This document shows, piece after piece, positions 1 through 6,800 of a stretch of DNA of 8,275 bases. Location of the stretch: positions 1-8,275 of the forward strand of contig CALKUJ010000045.1 in assembly GCA_937996825.1 (NCBI GenBank), read 5' to 3'. Under the pieces are notes generated by a model. The model was not told the origin of the DNA. It did not search any database and was given only the letters and a program-made list of their open reading frames with translations. Position numbers and translations under genes: made by a program. Every line of letters starts with the position of its first letter. Position 1 is the first letter of the stretch. This stretch comes from an uncultured Polynucleobacter sp. (GTDB taxonomy: Bacteria > Pseudomonadota > Gammaproteobacteria > Burkholderiales > Burkholderiaceae).

Positions 1-24
1 GGTGTTGGTATTGATCACTGACAT
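1..24 (-). CDS. fliC: Flagellin, N-terminal start only (runs off the left edge)
   Basis: Only eight codons are inside the window; they read MSVINTNT. This matches the start of bacterial flagellins, where a short Met-(x)-Val-Ile-Asn-Thr-Asn motif opens the D0 helix that packs in the filament core. The start is supported by a strong Shine-Dalgarno AGGAG at 32-36, seven bases before the ATG, and by a sigma-28 promoter at 98-124. Flagellin is the filament subunit, exported through the flagellar type III system and assembled under the FliD cap; fliD lies two genes upstream. The rest of the protein, its length and its variable region cannot be judged. A flagellin paralogue would look the same here, so the symbol stands for the family. 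The call is an inference from the N-terminal motif plus context. Confidence 0.85.
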
Positions 25-31
25 GATGTTT

Positions 32-36
32 CTCCT
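32..36 (-). promoter_or_regulatory. Ribosome binding site of the flagellin gene
   Basis: AGGAG on the minus strand, seven bases before the flagellin ATG. It is one of the strongest sites in the window, as expected for a very highly made protein, and it fixes the start codon. Confidence 0.8.
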
Positions 37-69
37 AAAAAGTGCATCACTGAGGGTTTGGTTAAGAAC

Positions 70-89
70 TCAAGAAATTGTTCTCTTGA
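70..89 (-). other. Stem-loop at the 5' end of the flagellin leader RNA
   Basis: On the minus strand the bases TCAAGAGA and TTTCTTGA, read as RNA, pair in an eight-bp stem (including one G-U pair) closed by the tetraloop ACAA. The sigma-28 -10 element ends at 98, so transcription should begin roughly at 90-93. The hairpin would then sit at, or within a few bases of, the 5' end of the mRNA. Stem-loops at the very 5' end are known to protect some abundant mRNAs from decay, and a similar role here is inference. The stem is A/U-rich and so only moderately stable. Confidence 0.4.
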
Positions 90-97
90 TGGCTGAT

Positions 98-124
98 GAT
101 TCGTCAGTCCGCTCATTTACTTTA
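98..124 (-). promoter_or_regulatory. Sigma-28 (FliA) promoter of the flagellin gene
   Basis: The minus strand has TAAAGTAA (117-124), an 11-nt spacer, then GACGAATC (98-105). The known FliA consensus is TAAAGTTT-N11-GCCGATAA. The -35 core TAAAG is perfect, the spacer is exact, and the -10 keeps G-x-CGA. Predicted transcription starts near 90-93, giving a leader of about 65-70 nt. This puts the flagellin gene in the late, FliA-dependent class, released when the anti-sigma factor FlgM is exported after the hook is complete. Confidence 0.75.
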
Positions 125-151
125 GAGAGACTGTGTAAATAATTTCAAAAA

Positions 152-520
152 TTAAGTCAGTTCGTTGTGCAGCAACCCCTTAAAGGCTTCAATGCTGTGT
201 GCAATGCGCACCACGACTTCATTGGGAATTTGTCGCACCACCTCACCGGTATCTGCGTTTTTCACAAGAACTACGGGGCCACCGACTTGGTCGTCAATAT
301 GAAAGTTCAAGTTACGGCCACCATCTCGCATGCTGTCGTTGAGCTTTTGAATGGAGTCTTTTAAGTTGGCTCGCATTGCATCGACATCCACTTTGATCTC
401 GACCGGCTTTCGCTCTTGAACCTTGGGCTGCGAAGCAACAGGATCAACAACAGGCGCACTGCGCACTGCAACAGGGCTGCTGATCAGCGCCTGCGCTTTG
501 CTAGAAACTTCTGTGACCAT
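152..520 (-). CDS. flaG: FlaG family flagellar protein
   Basis: 122 residues, the usual size for FlaG. The first 40 residues are a disordered-looking Ala/Val/Pro/Ser-rich tail. Residues 41-122 are the FlaG domain: a predicted helix at 46-66 followed by the family hallmark, the strand-turn-strand segment VVLVKNADTGEVVRQIPNE (83-101), and a closing helix (VVVRIAHSIEAFKG, 102-115). FlaG proteins are linked to filament length and motility in Pseudomonas, Vibrio and Campylobacter, but their molecular role is not settled. The start is fixed by AAGGAAGG (526-533), five bases before the ATG. The gene lies between fliD and the flagellin gene and has its own FliA promoter (574-600). FlaG is commonly encoded beside flagellin and fliD, so the context agrees. 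It has no cysteine and no signal peptide. Confidence 0.92.
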   Translation of the reverse strand: MVTEVSSKAQALISSPVAVRSAPVVDPVASQPKVQERKPVEIKVDVDAMRANLKDSIQKLNDSMRDGGRNLNFHIDDQVGGPVVLVKNADTGEVVRQIPNEVVVRIAHSIEAFKGLLHNELT

Positions 521-537
521 ATAAACCTTCCTTTCGA

Positions 538-555
538 CTTGCCAAATGCGGCAAG
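538..555 (-). other. Stem-loop in the flaG leader
   Basis: On the minus strand CTTGCC and GGCAAG form a perfect six-bp stem around the loop GCATTT. It lies between the predicted transcription start (near 567) and the Shine-Dalgarno sequence of flaG, with its 3' arm only four bases from the AAGGAAGG stretch. It could influence ribosome access or RNA stability; there is no direct evidence for either. Confidence 0.35.
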
Positions 556-573
556 GACAACGTGTAAAGACGC

Positions 574-600
574 TGATCGGAAGATGCGCGAATAACTTTA
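574..600 (-). promoter_or_regulatory. Sigma-28 (FliA) promoter of flaG
   Basis: The minus strand has TAAAGTTA (593-600), an 11-nt spacer and TCCGATCA (574-581), against the FliA consensus TAAAGTTT-N11-GCCGATAA. Seven of eight bases match in the -35 and six of eight in the -10. This is the best of the three FliA sites in the window. The leader to the flaG ATG would be about 45-50 nt. The -35 overlaps the 3' arm of the inverted repeat at 597-615. Confidence 0.8.
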
Positions 601-615
601 GAGCCGAGCTCTAAA
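597..615. repeat. Perfect inverted repeat overlapping the flaG -35 element
   Basis: Two perfect eight-base arms (TTTAGAGC and GCTCTAAA) flank a three-base centre. Four bases of one arm are part of the -35 box of the flaG promoter. It could be a hairpin at the end of fliD transcripts or a binding site for a regulator. On the minus strand only a weak T-run (GTTATT) follows, so it is not a classic terminator. Confidence 0.55.
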
Positions 616-622
616 TATTTTG

Positions 623-668
623 AAAAAAATTGAAAAACCTAAGAAAGTAAATTCTTATGAATTACTTT
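623..668 (-). terminator. Possible transcription end of fliD: A/T-rich hairpin followed by T-runs
   Basis: Starting at the fliD stop codon, AAAGTAATTC (659-668) pairs with GAATTTACTTT (644-654) in a ten-bp stem with one bulged T and a four-base loop. T5 (633-637) and T7 (623-629) runs follow on the minus strand. The stem contains only two G-C pairs and the T-runs do not abut it, so it is a weak candidate. It would separate fliD from the independently promoted flaG. Confidence 0.3.
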
Positions 669-2851
669 TAACCACTTTTACCTGTCAAGCTGGCCATCAT
701 GCCGTCAAAGGTCGACTTCAGGCTGCTCTTCTGCGTATTAATGTTGCCCACCAAACTGTCCATCGACGAGAACTGCTTTTGATAACGCAACAGCAAACCA
801 TCCATGCGGGTTTGGAGCTTCGTGAGATCGGCTTGGTATTTGGTGTTTTGCGTGGTCGCTGATTCGCTTTGCGTCAGCAGTGGGCCCGTCTTGCTGAGCA
901 AGGTGCTAATTTTGACGAAAGCGTCACCCGCAATACCCGCGGGTGCTGTGGTGTAGGCGGTCACGCCATTTTGGTTACCCGTGAAGGTTTTCACCACATC
1001 GCTGTAGTTGCTTGCCAGGACAGCATCGAACTTGGTTTCATCCAAGGCCATGACGCCCGTTTGGTCAATCGACAAACCCATTTGCCACAATGAACCCACG
1101 GAGGTACCTGGGGTCGAGGATGGGCTCATCATGATGCTGCGCAGCTGCGCTTTCAACGAACGAGTGGTGGAGTCGCCCACCAAAGTTTTGCCGTAGGTGT
1201 CCAGTGTGGACTTGGGGTCAGACACTTCTTTAAAGATCGTGACGGCATCGTTGTAAGCCGTGACCAACGCTTTGATTTTTGTCTTGATGCTGCTTGTGTC
1301 TCGGGTTAAATCAACCGATGCGGCGCTGCTGGTGGGGGTTTTCAAGTTCAGTGTCAAACCCGGCACCACGTCAGACACGGTGTTGTTCGAGCGGGTGTAG
1401 GAGACCCCATCAACTTTGACGATGGCGTCTGTTGCGGTTTGGCGTGCTGGGTTGGTGTTGGAAAAAGTTAACCCCGGAGAACCAGAGCCAGCACCATAAC
1501 TGGTGGACAAGGTAAACGCCCCTGCAGTACCCAAAGGTCCCGTCAAAATCAACTGGTAAGGATTGCCTGAACCATCACCCGTGTTCACCAATTGGGCCGT
1601 AACCCCTGCAGCAGACGCGTTGATCGCGTCCACGATGTCTTGGGGCGTGTCTTTGCCTGCAGCCAATTGAATGTTGGCAGTTGCTGCAGAAACGGCCATG
1701 CTGCTCGGAGAGACGGCATCCGATGTGACCGTGAAGCGCAGTGTGGCAATGCCCTGATCGGCTTGGGCATTGAAGCCACTTAAATTTCCAGAGAAGGTGC
1801 CAGTGGCAGGATTTGCGGGTGTCGTGCCGCTGGCAGCCAGGCCTGCAAACGCTGCGGCTACTTGTGTGCCTGTCATGACGCCAGTGGCTGTGAAGGTTAG
1901 CCCAGCTACGCTGACGGACTGGCCTGCCTTTAAATCTTTGAACGTGATCGTGCTGTAACCCAGCGCACCCGGATCGCCTTGCGTGGTGGTGACATTGGGG
2001 CTTAAGGCCGCATCGGTTTGCACGTCAATGTCTTGCACGTTGGCGCCTGCCGTTGTCGACGTGAAGACCAAGCTGCTCCCCGTGCTGCTGACATCTGCAT
2101 TGAAGCCGTTCAAATTACCCACAAACACACCTGTGGCGGGTGATGCTGGCGTGTTTGGATTGGCCGACAGTCCTGCAAACTCAGCCGCCACTTCGGCTGC
2201 GGTCATATCGGCGGCAGCGATGAAGGTTAAGCCCGCAACGGTGACAGATTCACCCGTCAGCAAGTCTTGAAATTGAACCGTCGACGTTTCATTTCTCGGC
2301 GCAATGGTGGCCGTGTTGACTTTCGTCGGCGCGATGGCCGAGGTAGGTCCAACGGCAATTGACAAAGACATGGCAGCACTGCCATTCAAATGCACAGACC
2401 CACTGGTAAAACCATTGCTCACGTCGCGTTGCGCTTTGGCGATTTGCGTGACCTCCACTGCGTGGCTGCCTTCGGCGGCCGCAGCACTGGTGGTAATGTT
2501 GAAAGCCGATGGATTGGAATTGGTAGCGGTGATAGCGTTGAAACTATTTTGATCTTTGAGATCCGTCATCGCCGTTTTGACGCCGTTTAAAACAAACGAC
2601 AACGCAGCGTAGCCTGAAATACGCGACTCATTTTTGGTGATCTTGGTATTGATGGCCTGCTCTTTGGGGAGGCGCTCAGCATCCACCAAGTTTTGAGCCA
2701 GTGAGGCCACGTCCACACCTGAACCCGCCCCCAAAGAAGTGATCAATTTCTGCGCATTCGCTTTGTTTGTAGCTGCAGCAGCCGCGGCATTAGATGCCGC
2801 TGAACTTGACAGTGCGGCAGCGGTTGATGAGCTCAATGCAGTGGTGGCCAT
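668..2851 (-). CDS. fliD: Flagellar filament cap protein FliD (hook-associated protein 2), enlarged
   Basis: FliD forms the cap at the filament tip and directs flagellin folding and insertion. This copy has 727 residues; most FliD proteins have about 450-500. Order: an Ala/Ser-rich extension (1-35); FliD N-terminal domain (about 36-140), opening with the family motif ITSLGAGSGVDVASLAQNLV and including GSHAVEVTQIAKAQ (128-141); an enlarged central region (about 157-465); FliD C-terminal domain (about 474-712), with LVTAYNDAVTIFKEV (529-543) and the conserved ending RYQKQFSSMDSLVGNIN (689-705), a helix of the cap base. The central part holds two tandem modules, 191-270 and 301-380, exactly 110 residues apart. 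They lie inside a flagellin-IN motif whose second half is at 393-450. The start is the only good one: no later ATG precedes the conserved domain, and GDGGA-like spacing is provided by GACGGA at 2861-2866. A second in-frame TAA follows the stop two codons later. It has its own FliA promoter, and flgL is 51 nt upstream. There is no fliS next to it in this window. Confidence 0.96.
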   Translation of the reverse strand: MATTALSSSTAAALSSSAASNAAAAAATNKANAQKLITSLGAGSGVDVASLAQNLVDAERLPKEQAINTKITKNESRISGYAALSFVLNGVKTAMTDLKDQNSFNAITATNSNPSAFNITTSAAAAEGSHAVEVTQIAKAQRDVSNGFTSGSVHLNGSAAMSLSIAVGPTSAIAPTKVNTATIAPRNETSTVQFQDLLTGESVTVAGLTFIAAADMTAAEVAAEFAGLSANPNTPASPATGVFVGNLNGFNADVSSTGSSLVFTSTTAGANVQDIDVQTDAALSPNVTTTQGDPGALGYSTITFKDLKAGQSVSVAGLTFTATGVMTGTQVAAAFAGLAASGTTPANPATGTFSGNLSGFNAQADQGIATLRFTVTSDAVSPSSMAVSAATANIQLAAGKDTPQDIVDAINASAAGVTAQLVNTGDGSGNPYQLILTGPLGTAGAFTLSTSYGAGSGSPGLTFSNTNPARQTATDAIVKVDGVSYTRSNNTVSDVVPGLTLNLKTPTSSAASVDLTRDTSSIKTKIKALVTAYNDAVTIFKEVSDPKSTLDTYGKTLVGDSTTRSLKAQLRSIMMSPSSTPGTSVGSLWQMGLSIDQTGVMALDETKFDAVLASNYSDVVKTFTGNQNGVTAYTTAPAGIAGDAFVKISTLLSKTGPLLTQSESATTQNTKYQADLTKLQTRMDGLLLRYQKQFSSMDSLVGNINTQKSSLKSTFDGMMASLTGKSG
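1712..1951 (-). repeat. FliD internal module, copy 2
   Basis: Encodes FliD residues 301-380, from TITFKDLKAG through QSVSVAGLTF and VAAAFAGLAA to LRFTVTSDAV. It aligns without gaps to copy 1 at an offset of 110 residues; over the first 60 positions 37 are identical by hand count. The DNA copies have diverged, so this is an old module duplication and not a recent tandem repeat. Confidence 0.85.
2042..2281 (-). repeat. FliD internal module, copy 1
   Basis: Encodes FliD residues 191-270, from TVQFQDLLTG through ESVTVAGLTF and VAAEFAGLSA to LVFTSTTAGA. The alternating hydrophobic pattern suggests a small beta-sandwich with one helix (AEVAAEFAGL). From memory, modules of this look also occur in large secreted repeat proteins and adhesins of proteobacteria; that link is unverified. 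Confidence 0.85.
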
Positions 2852-2870
2852 TTTTATTATTCCGTCTAAG

Positions 2871-2897
2871 TGGTCGGCTCAGTAGATAAAAACTTGA
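2871..2897 (-). promoter_or_regulatory. Sigma-28 (FliA) promoter of fliD
   Basis: The minus strand has TCAAGTTT (2890-2897), an 11-nt spacer and GCCGACCA (2871-2878), against TAAAGTTT-N11-GCCGATAA. Seven of eight and six of eight positions match. The -35 begins five bases after the flgL stop codon, so it fills the flgL-fliD gap. Only 19 nt separate the -10 from the fliD ATG, which predicts a leader of roughly 11-14 nt with the weak Shine-Dalgarno GACGGA at its very start. Confidence 0.75.
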
Positions 2898-2902
2898 GCT
2901 AA

Positions 2903-3826
2903 TTAATTCATATATTTGAACAAGCTCAATTGCGATATCTTGGCAAAGCTGCTTTGGGCAGCCTCCAAAGCCAATTGATCTTTGTTCATTTTGGTGATGG
3001 CCGTGGTGTAGTCCAAGTCTTCCACATCTGAGCGCGTCGTTTTGAGTTGCAACACGATCTGGTCAAGTACGGTGTTTTGCATATCAACAACTGTGAGGTC
3101 TGAGCCAACTTGACCCAAACCTTCACTGATGCCGTTTTGCAAGGTATCGATCTCAGCAATGCCGCGCTGCATGCTGGGGTGATCGCCCGCTTTCACGGCG
3201 GCAACCAAGTCATCGAGCGACTGAAAGAAATCTACACCGACCTTGCCGCCTTTTCCGTCGTCGCGCACCACACGGGTGTACACGTCTGAGCCGGGCATAT
3301 TGAGATTCATGCGACGGCTATCACCTACATTGACCTTCATACGCGCTTGATCGCCTTGGTACAAAACATGGCCCGTGGCGTCTTTGCTAAACGCAGGCAC
3401 GCCCGTGCGGCTACCCGAGAACAAATAGTTGCCATTGCTGTCTTGGCTATTGGCCAAACTGAGCACTTGGTCTTTGAGGTTGCTCAACTCAAGCGCCACA
3501 CTTTGGCGGTCTTGCACACTAAGGGTGTCGTTGGCCGCTTGCGCCGCCAATTCTTTGATGCGGTACATCACATCACTGGTATTTTTAAGTGCCGTTTCTT
3601 CCGCTGTCAACCGCACGTTGACAGCTTTGAGTGTGTCTTGATAACCAATTTGGCGGCTAAGTTCAGACTCTAAACGCGTGACAAGCGCGGCCTTGTCGGG
3701 CGCATCGCTAGGTTTAACGATTTGTTTACCTGTCGAGAGTTGCTCTTGCGTTTTTGATAACTCACCTTGCACATTACCTAACTGTGTGGTGGCACGATCA
3801 AAGTAGAGACCTGTTGAAATTTTCAT
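2903..3826 (-). CDS. flgL: Flagellar hook-filament junction protein FlgL (HAP3)
   Basis: 307 residues, close to the family's usual 300-320. FlgL is the second of the two junction zones, between FlgK and the flagellin filament. The N-terminal flagellin-like helix region carries the conserved stretch STGKQIVKPSDAPDKAA (31-47). SNGNYLFSGSRTGVPAF (130-146) is the typical FlgL turn after the first long helix. The C-terminal helix includes DLDYTTAITKMNKDQLALEA (270-289) and ends in AKISQLSLFKYMN (295-307), the family ending. The central domain is short and unexpanded, unlike its neighbours FlgK and FliD. The start is supported by GAGGT (3835-3839), eight bases before the ATG. It follows flgK after 15 nt and so is almost certainly in the same transcript. 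No cysteine is present. Confidence 0.96.
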   Translation of the reverse strand: MKISTGLYFDRATTQLGNVQGELSKTQEQLSTGKQIVKPSDAPDKAALVTRLESELSRQIGYQDTLKAVNVRLTAEETALKNTSDVMYRIKELAAQAANDTLSVQDRQSVALELSNLKDQVLSLANSQDSNGNYLFSGSRTGVPAFSKDATGHVLYQGDQARMKVNVGDSRRMNLNMPGSDVYTRVVRDDGKGGKVGVDFFQSLDDLVAAVKAGDHPSMQRGIAEIDTLQNGISEGLGQVGSDLTVVDMQNTVLDQIVLQLKTTRSDVEDLDYTTAITKMNKDQLALEAAQSSFAKISQLSLFKYMN

Positions 3827-3834
3827 ATTTTTTT

Positions 3835-3839
3835 ACCTC
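3835..3839 (-). promoter_or_regulatory. Ribosome binding site of flgL
   Basis: GAGGT on the minus strand, eight bases before the flgL ATG, inside the 15-nt gap after the flgK stop codon. It fixes the flgL start and indicates co-translation with flgK. Confidence 0.7.
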
Positions 3840-3841
3840 GC

Positions 3842-6800
3842 TCAACGGATATTCACAATGGAATCAAACAGCTGACCCGAGGTCTGCAAGACCTTGGCGC
3901 ACGCTTGATAGGCCTGTTGGTAACGAATCAAAGCAGCAGCTTCATCGTCCAAGTTGACCCCCGACACTTTGTCGCGCGCCGCAATAGCTTGGTCATTCAC
4001 CACGGTCAACGCTTGTTGGGTGATCGTGGCTTGCTGAGCCAAGTTACCCACGCTGTTGATTTGGTCGATGTAGGTATTGGCAATAGTTTTGCCAGCAGTG
4101 ACAGGTTTCTTATTCAGGTCCACCATGTCCAGCATGTTGACGTTGTTGCCCAAACCATCAAAGTTACCGTCAATCTTGTAGCTATCGCCTACTGAGGCAG
4201 CATGACTGAGTTTGATTTGTAGGCCTTCAAAGTCAATCACAGGTTCTAGAACGGTAGGGTCGTAGTGACGATCGGCCAACTCCGTCCCAGTTCTGGTGTC
4301 GATGATGCTGTAGCGATCAGCAGCTGTGAACTTGACACTGAGCGACTGGCTGCGCAAACTGTCACGCACGTTATCAGGCGCACCCTCAAAGCCTACAGCG
4401 ACATTGGCAGCCCCCTTGCCAGTAACAAATAACAACAAATCGTCTGCACAACCATTTTGAACATAAGCGCCTGTGCGCAAACCAATTTTCCCTAGGTCCG
4501 ATGGGTCGCCCGCAGCACCAAATGACATACGAATATCGGAGATGAAATCGGGGTCCTGCAGCTTGCGTTTCAAACGAGACGTAACATCAAAGTCTGTAGG
4601 CTCAAGACCTAAAGCGTTGGGGGGAAACTTACCGTTGGCGTCTTTACCAGGACCAATAGAAATATCCAGCGTACCCTTCAGGTCGGTGGTGCTCAACACC
4701 AAATCACCGAACATATCCACGGAGGCAACAACACCTGTTTCATCACTGTGTGCGCTGATGCGAGCCACCAAATCGGACAAGTTTTTTAAATTCGTTTGAG
4801 GTGATAAGACATTGCCACTGGACTTCACCACGAATTGATTCGCAATATCAGCATCTGTGGTCACCGAACTCAAAGGCGTAATCAACAAACGCGCACCCGT
4901 TACAGATGCTTTGAAGCCTTCAACAAATCCAGCATTGGCATTTAAAGCATCGGCTAAAGCTTGAGGTGTTGCTGCCGATACAGATTGCAGCGGAGAGCCG
5001 AACTCTACGGTGTAACTGGGCGAAACAGAATCAGGTAAGTCGTAAGCACTCTCGCTCAAAGTCACGCCATTGATTTGCAATGGCCTTTTCAAGTCTACAT
5101 CCGTGGCAGCAATACGCATGTCTCGTAGCACTTGCACCATACGAACTTGGCCACCGTATGACGACGGTTGAATGTCCAACACATTGCCATTCGTTGTTGC
5201 ATTAACAGTGATGGGGCTGCCCAGCGGGTCTGAAATGACCAACTCACCGTTGGCTTCAATACTGGCGTTGACGCCTGCAAGCGAGGCATTAATGCGATCA
5301 ACCAGCTCATTGGCTGTTTTGAAACCTGTGATCGACTGACCGTTGAGCTTTAACTCTTTAGACAAATCCAGTTGAGACACAGGGACGCGCAGTTCAGAAA
5401 AAACTTCTGCGCGTACATTATTTTTGGACACATTGCTATTTTCAATCGTGACCATGCCACCCGATGCCAATGATGTGCTATCGGCAGGTGTCAGCGAGAA
5501 GTCTTTGAACTCCCGGCCTAAAGCATCAGTGATCTTAAGGTTGGTGCCATCTACCACGACTGAAATGTTAGAAGCTTGATCTTTAGTGCGGAAAGCTTGT
5601 TGCAATTGACTTGCAAGGCCTGCCAAGGTGGTTGCGCTGCTGACATCTAGCCCAAAGTGAACGCCACCCACTGTAGCTTGGAACTTTGAAAAACCAGGGG
5701 TCAACCCAGAGCCAAACCGTGGGTTCACTACATCAGCTTGCGATATACCGTTGATCCAATTCGCCACTTGCACTGCCGCGGAAGTGACATGAATGTCTCC
5801 CACAGACGCGCCGTTGTCGGTACTGACAGGCGTCAAAGACACGCTACTGATATCGCGACCTTTGGAGTCACTGATTTGCAAATCAGAATCGTTGTTAATC
5901 GTGGTTGCAAATAACCCTTGCGCTTGCAAGCTTGTATTCAACGAGGCGGCCAACGCTGACAAGGACGTCGTTGACCCTACCGGCACAGTAGCTGCCATTA
6001 GTTGGCCACCCACTACCGCCTTGAAGTTGAAGGATGTGGGGACGGTTCCGACCTTGACATCAGCTAAGGTAATGGCGGCATTGATAGCACCATTAAATTC
6101 AGGCAACGACACACCATTCACGGTGATGGCATCTTTTGCAATTTTGAAATCTGCGGACGAAATACGTGCTGTATCCATCGATGCTGGCAAGGGAACAGAA
6201 GGACCAGCCGCACCATAGATATCGAAGTTCTGCCCGTACAACACGGTGGCTTTTGCACCGTAAAACATGTCAATGCCACGATAGGCCTTGTTGCCTGTTT
6301 GATTCAGATATGCATCGCTGTAATTGGCGTTAACCGCAAAGCCGTTATCCGGGGTGAAGAGTTGGTACTTTTCAGTTTCGGTGAGGGCTTTGCCCAGAAG
6401 TTGACGACCATCGCGCGTCATAACTTGCAAGTTTTGACCAGGTTCTGCTTGGTCTAAATAAAACGTAGCCTTGATACCGGCGGACAGCGAGCTAACAGGA
6501 GTAAAAACACGCGCGCCATCTACCTTAAAGGTGACGGCTGCAGTAGCGTTGGGGTTGTTCACCAATTGAGTGTTGCTGAGGGCCGCGGGCGGCGTTTGAC
6601 CGGTAAACCGTACACTGGCGCGAGTGGTCGTGACGTTGGTGCTACCTTCACTGACACGGAATTGTGCGGCAGTTGCGATCCGCATGCCGTCATTCAAAGC
6701 CAGGCTAATGCCAGCAGCATCTGAGGTAGCCGCAGGGTCAAACTTGAACAAGTCTTGGCCCATTTGTCCGTAACCGTCGATGCCGTTCTTTTGAATGGCG

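Noticed and set aside
1712..2281. The two fliD modules as a recent tandem DNA repeat able to change copy number.
   Set aside because: The DNA copies differ at many positions and the spacer between them is unrelated, so slippage or easy recombination is unlikely. It is an old protein-level duplication.
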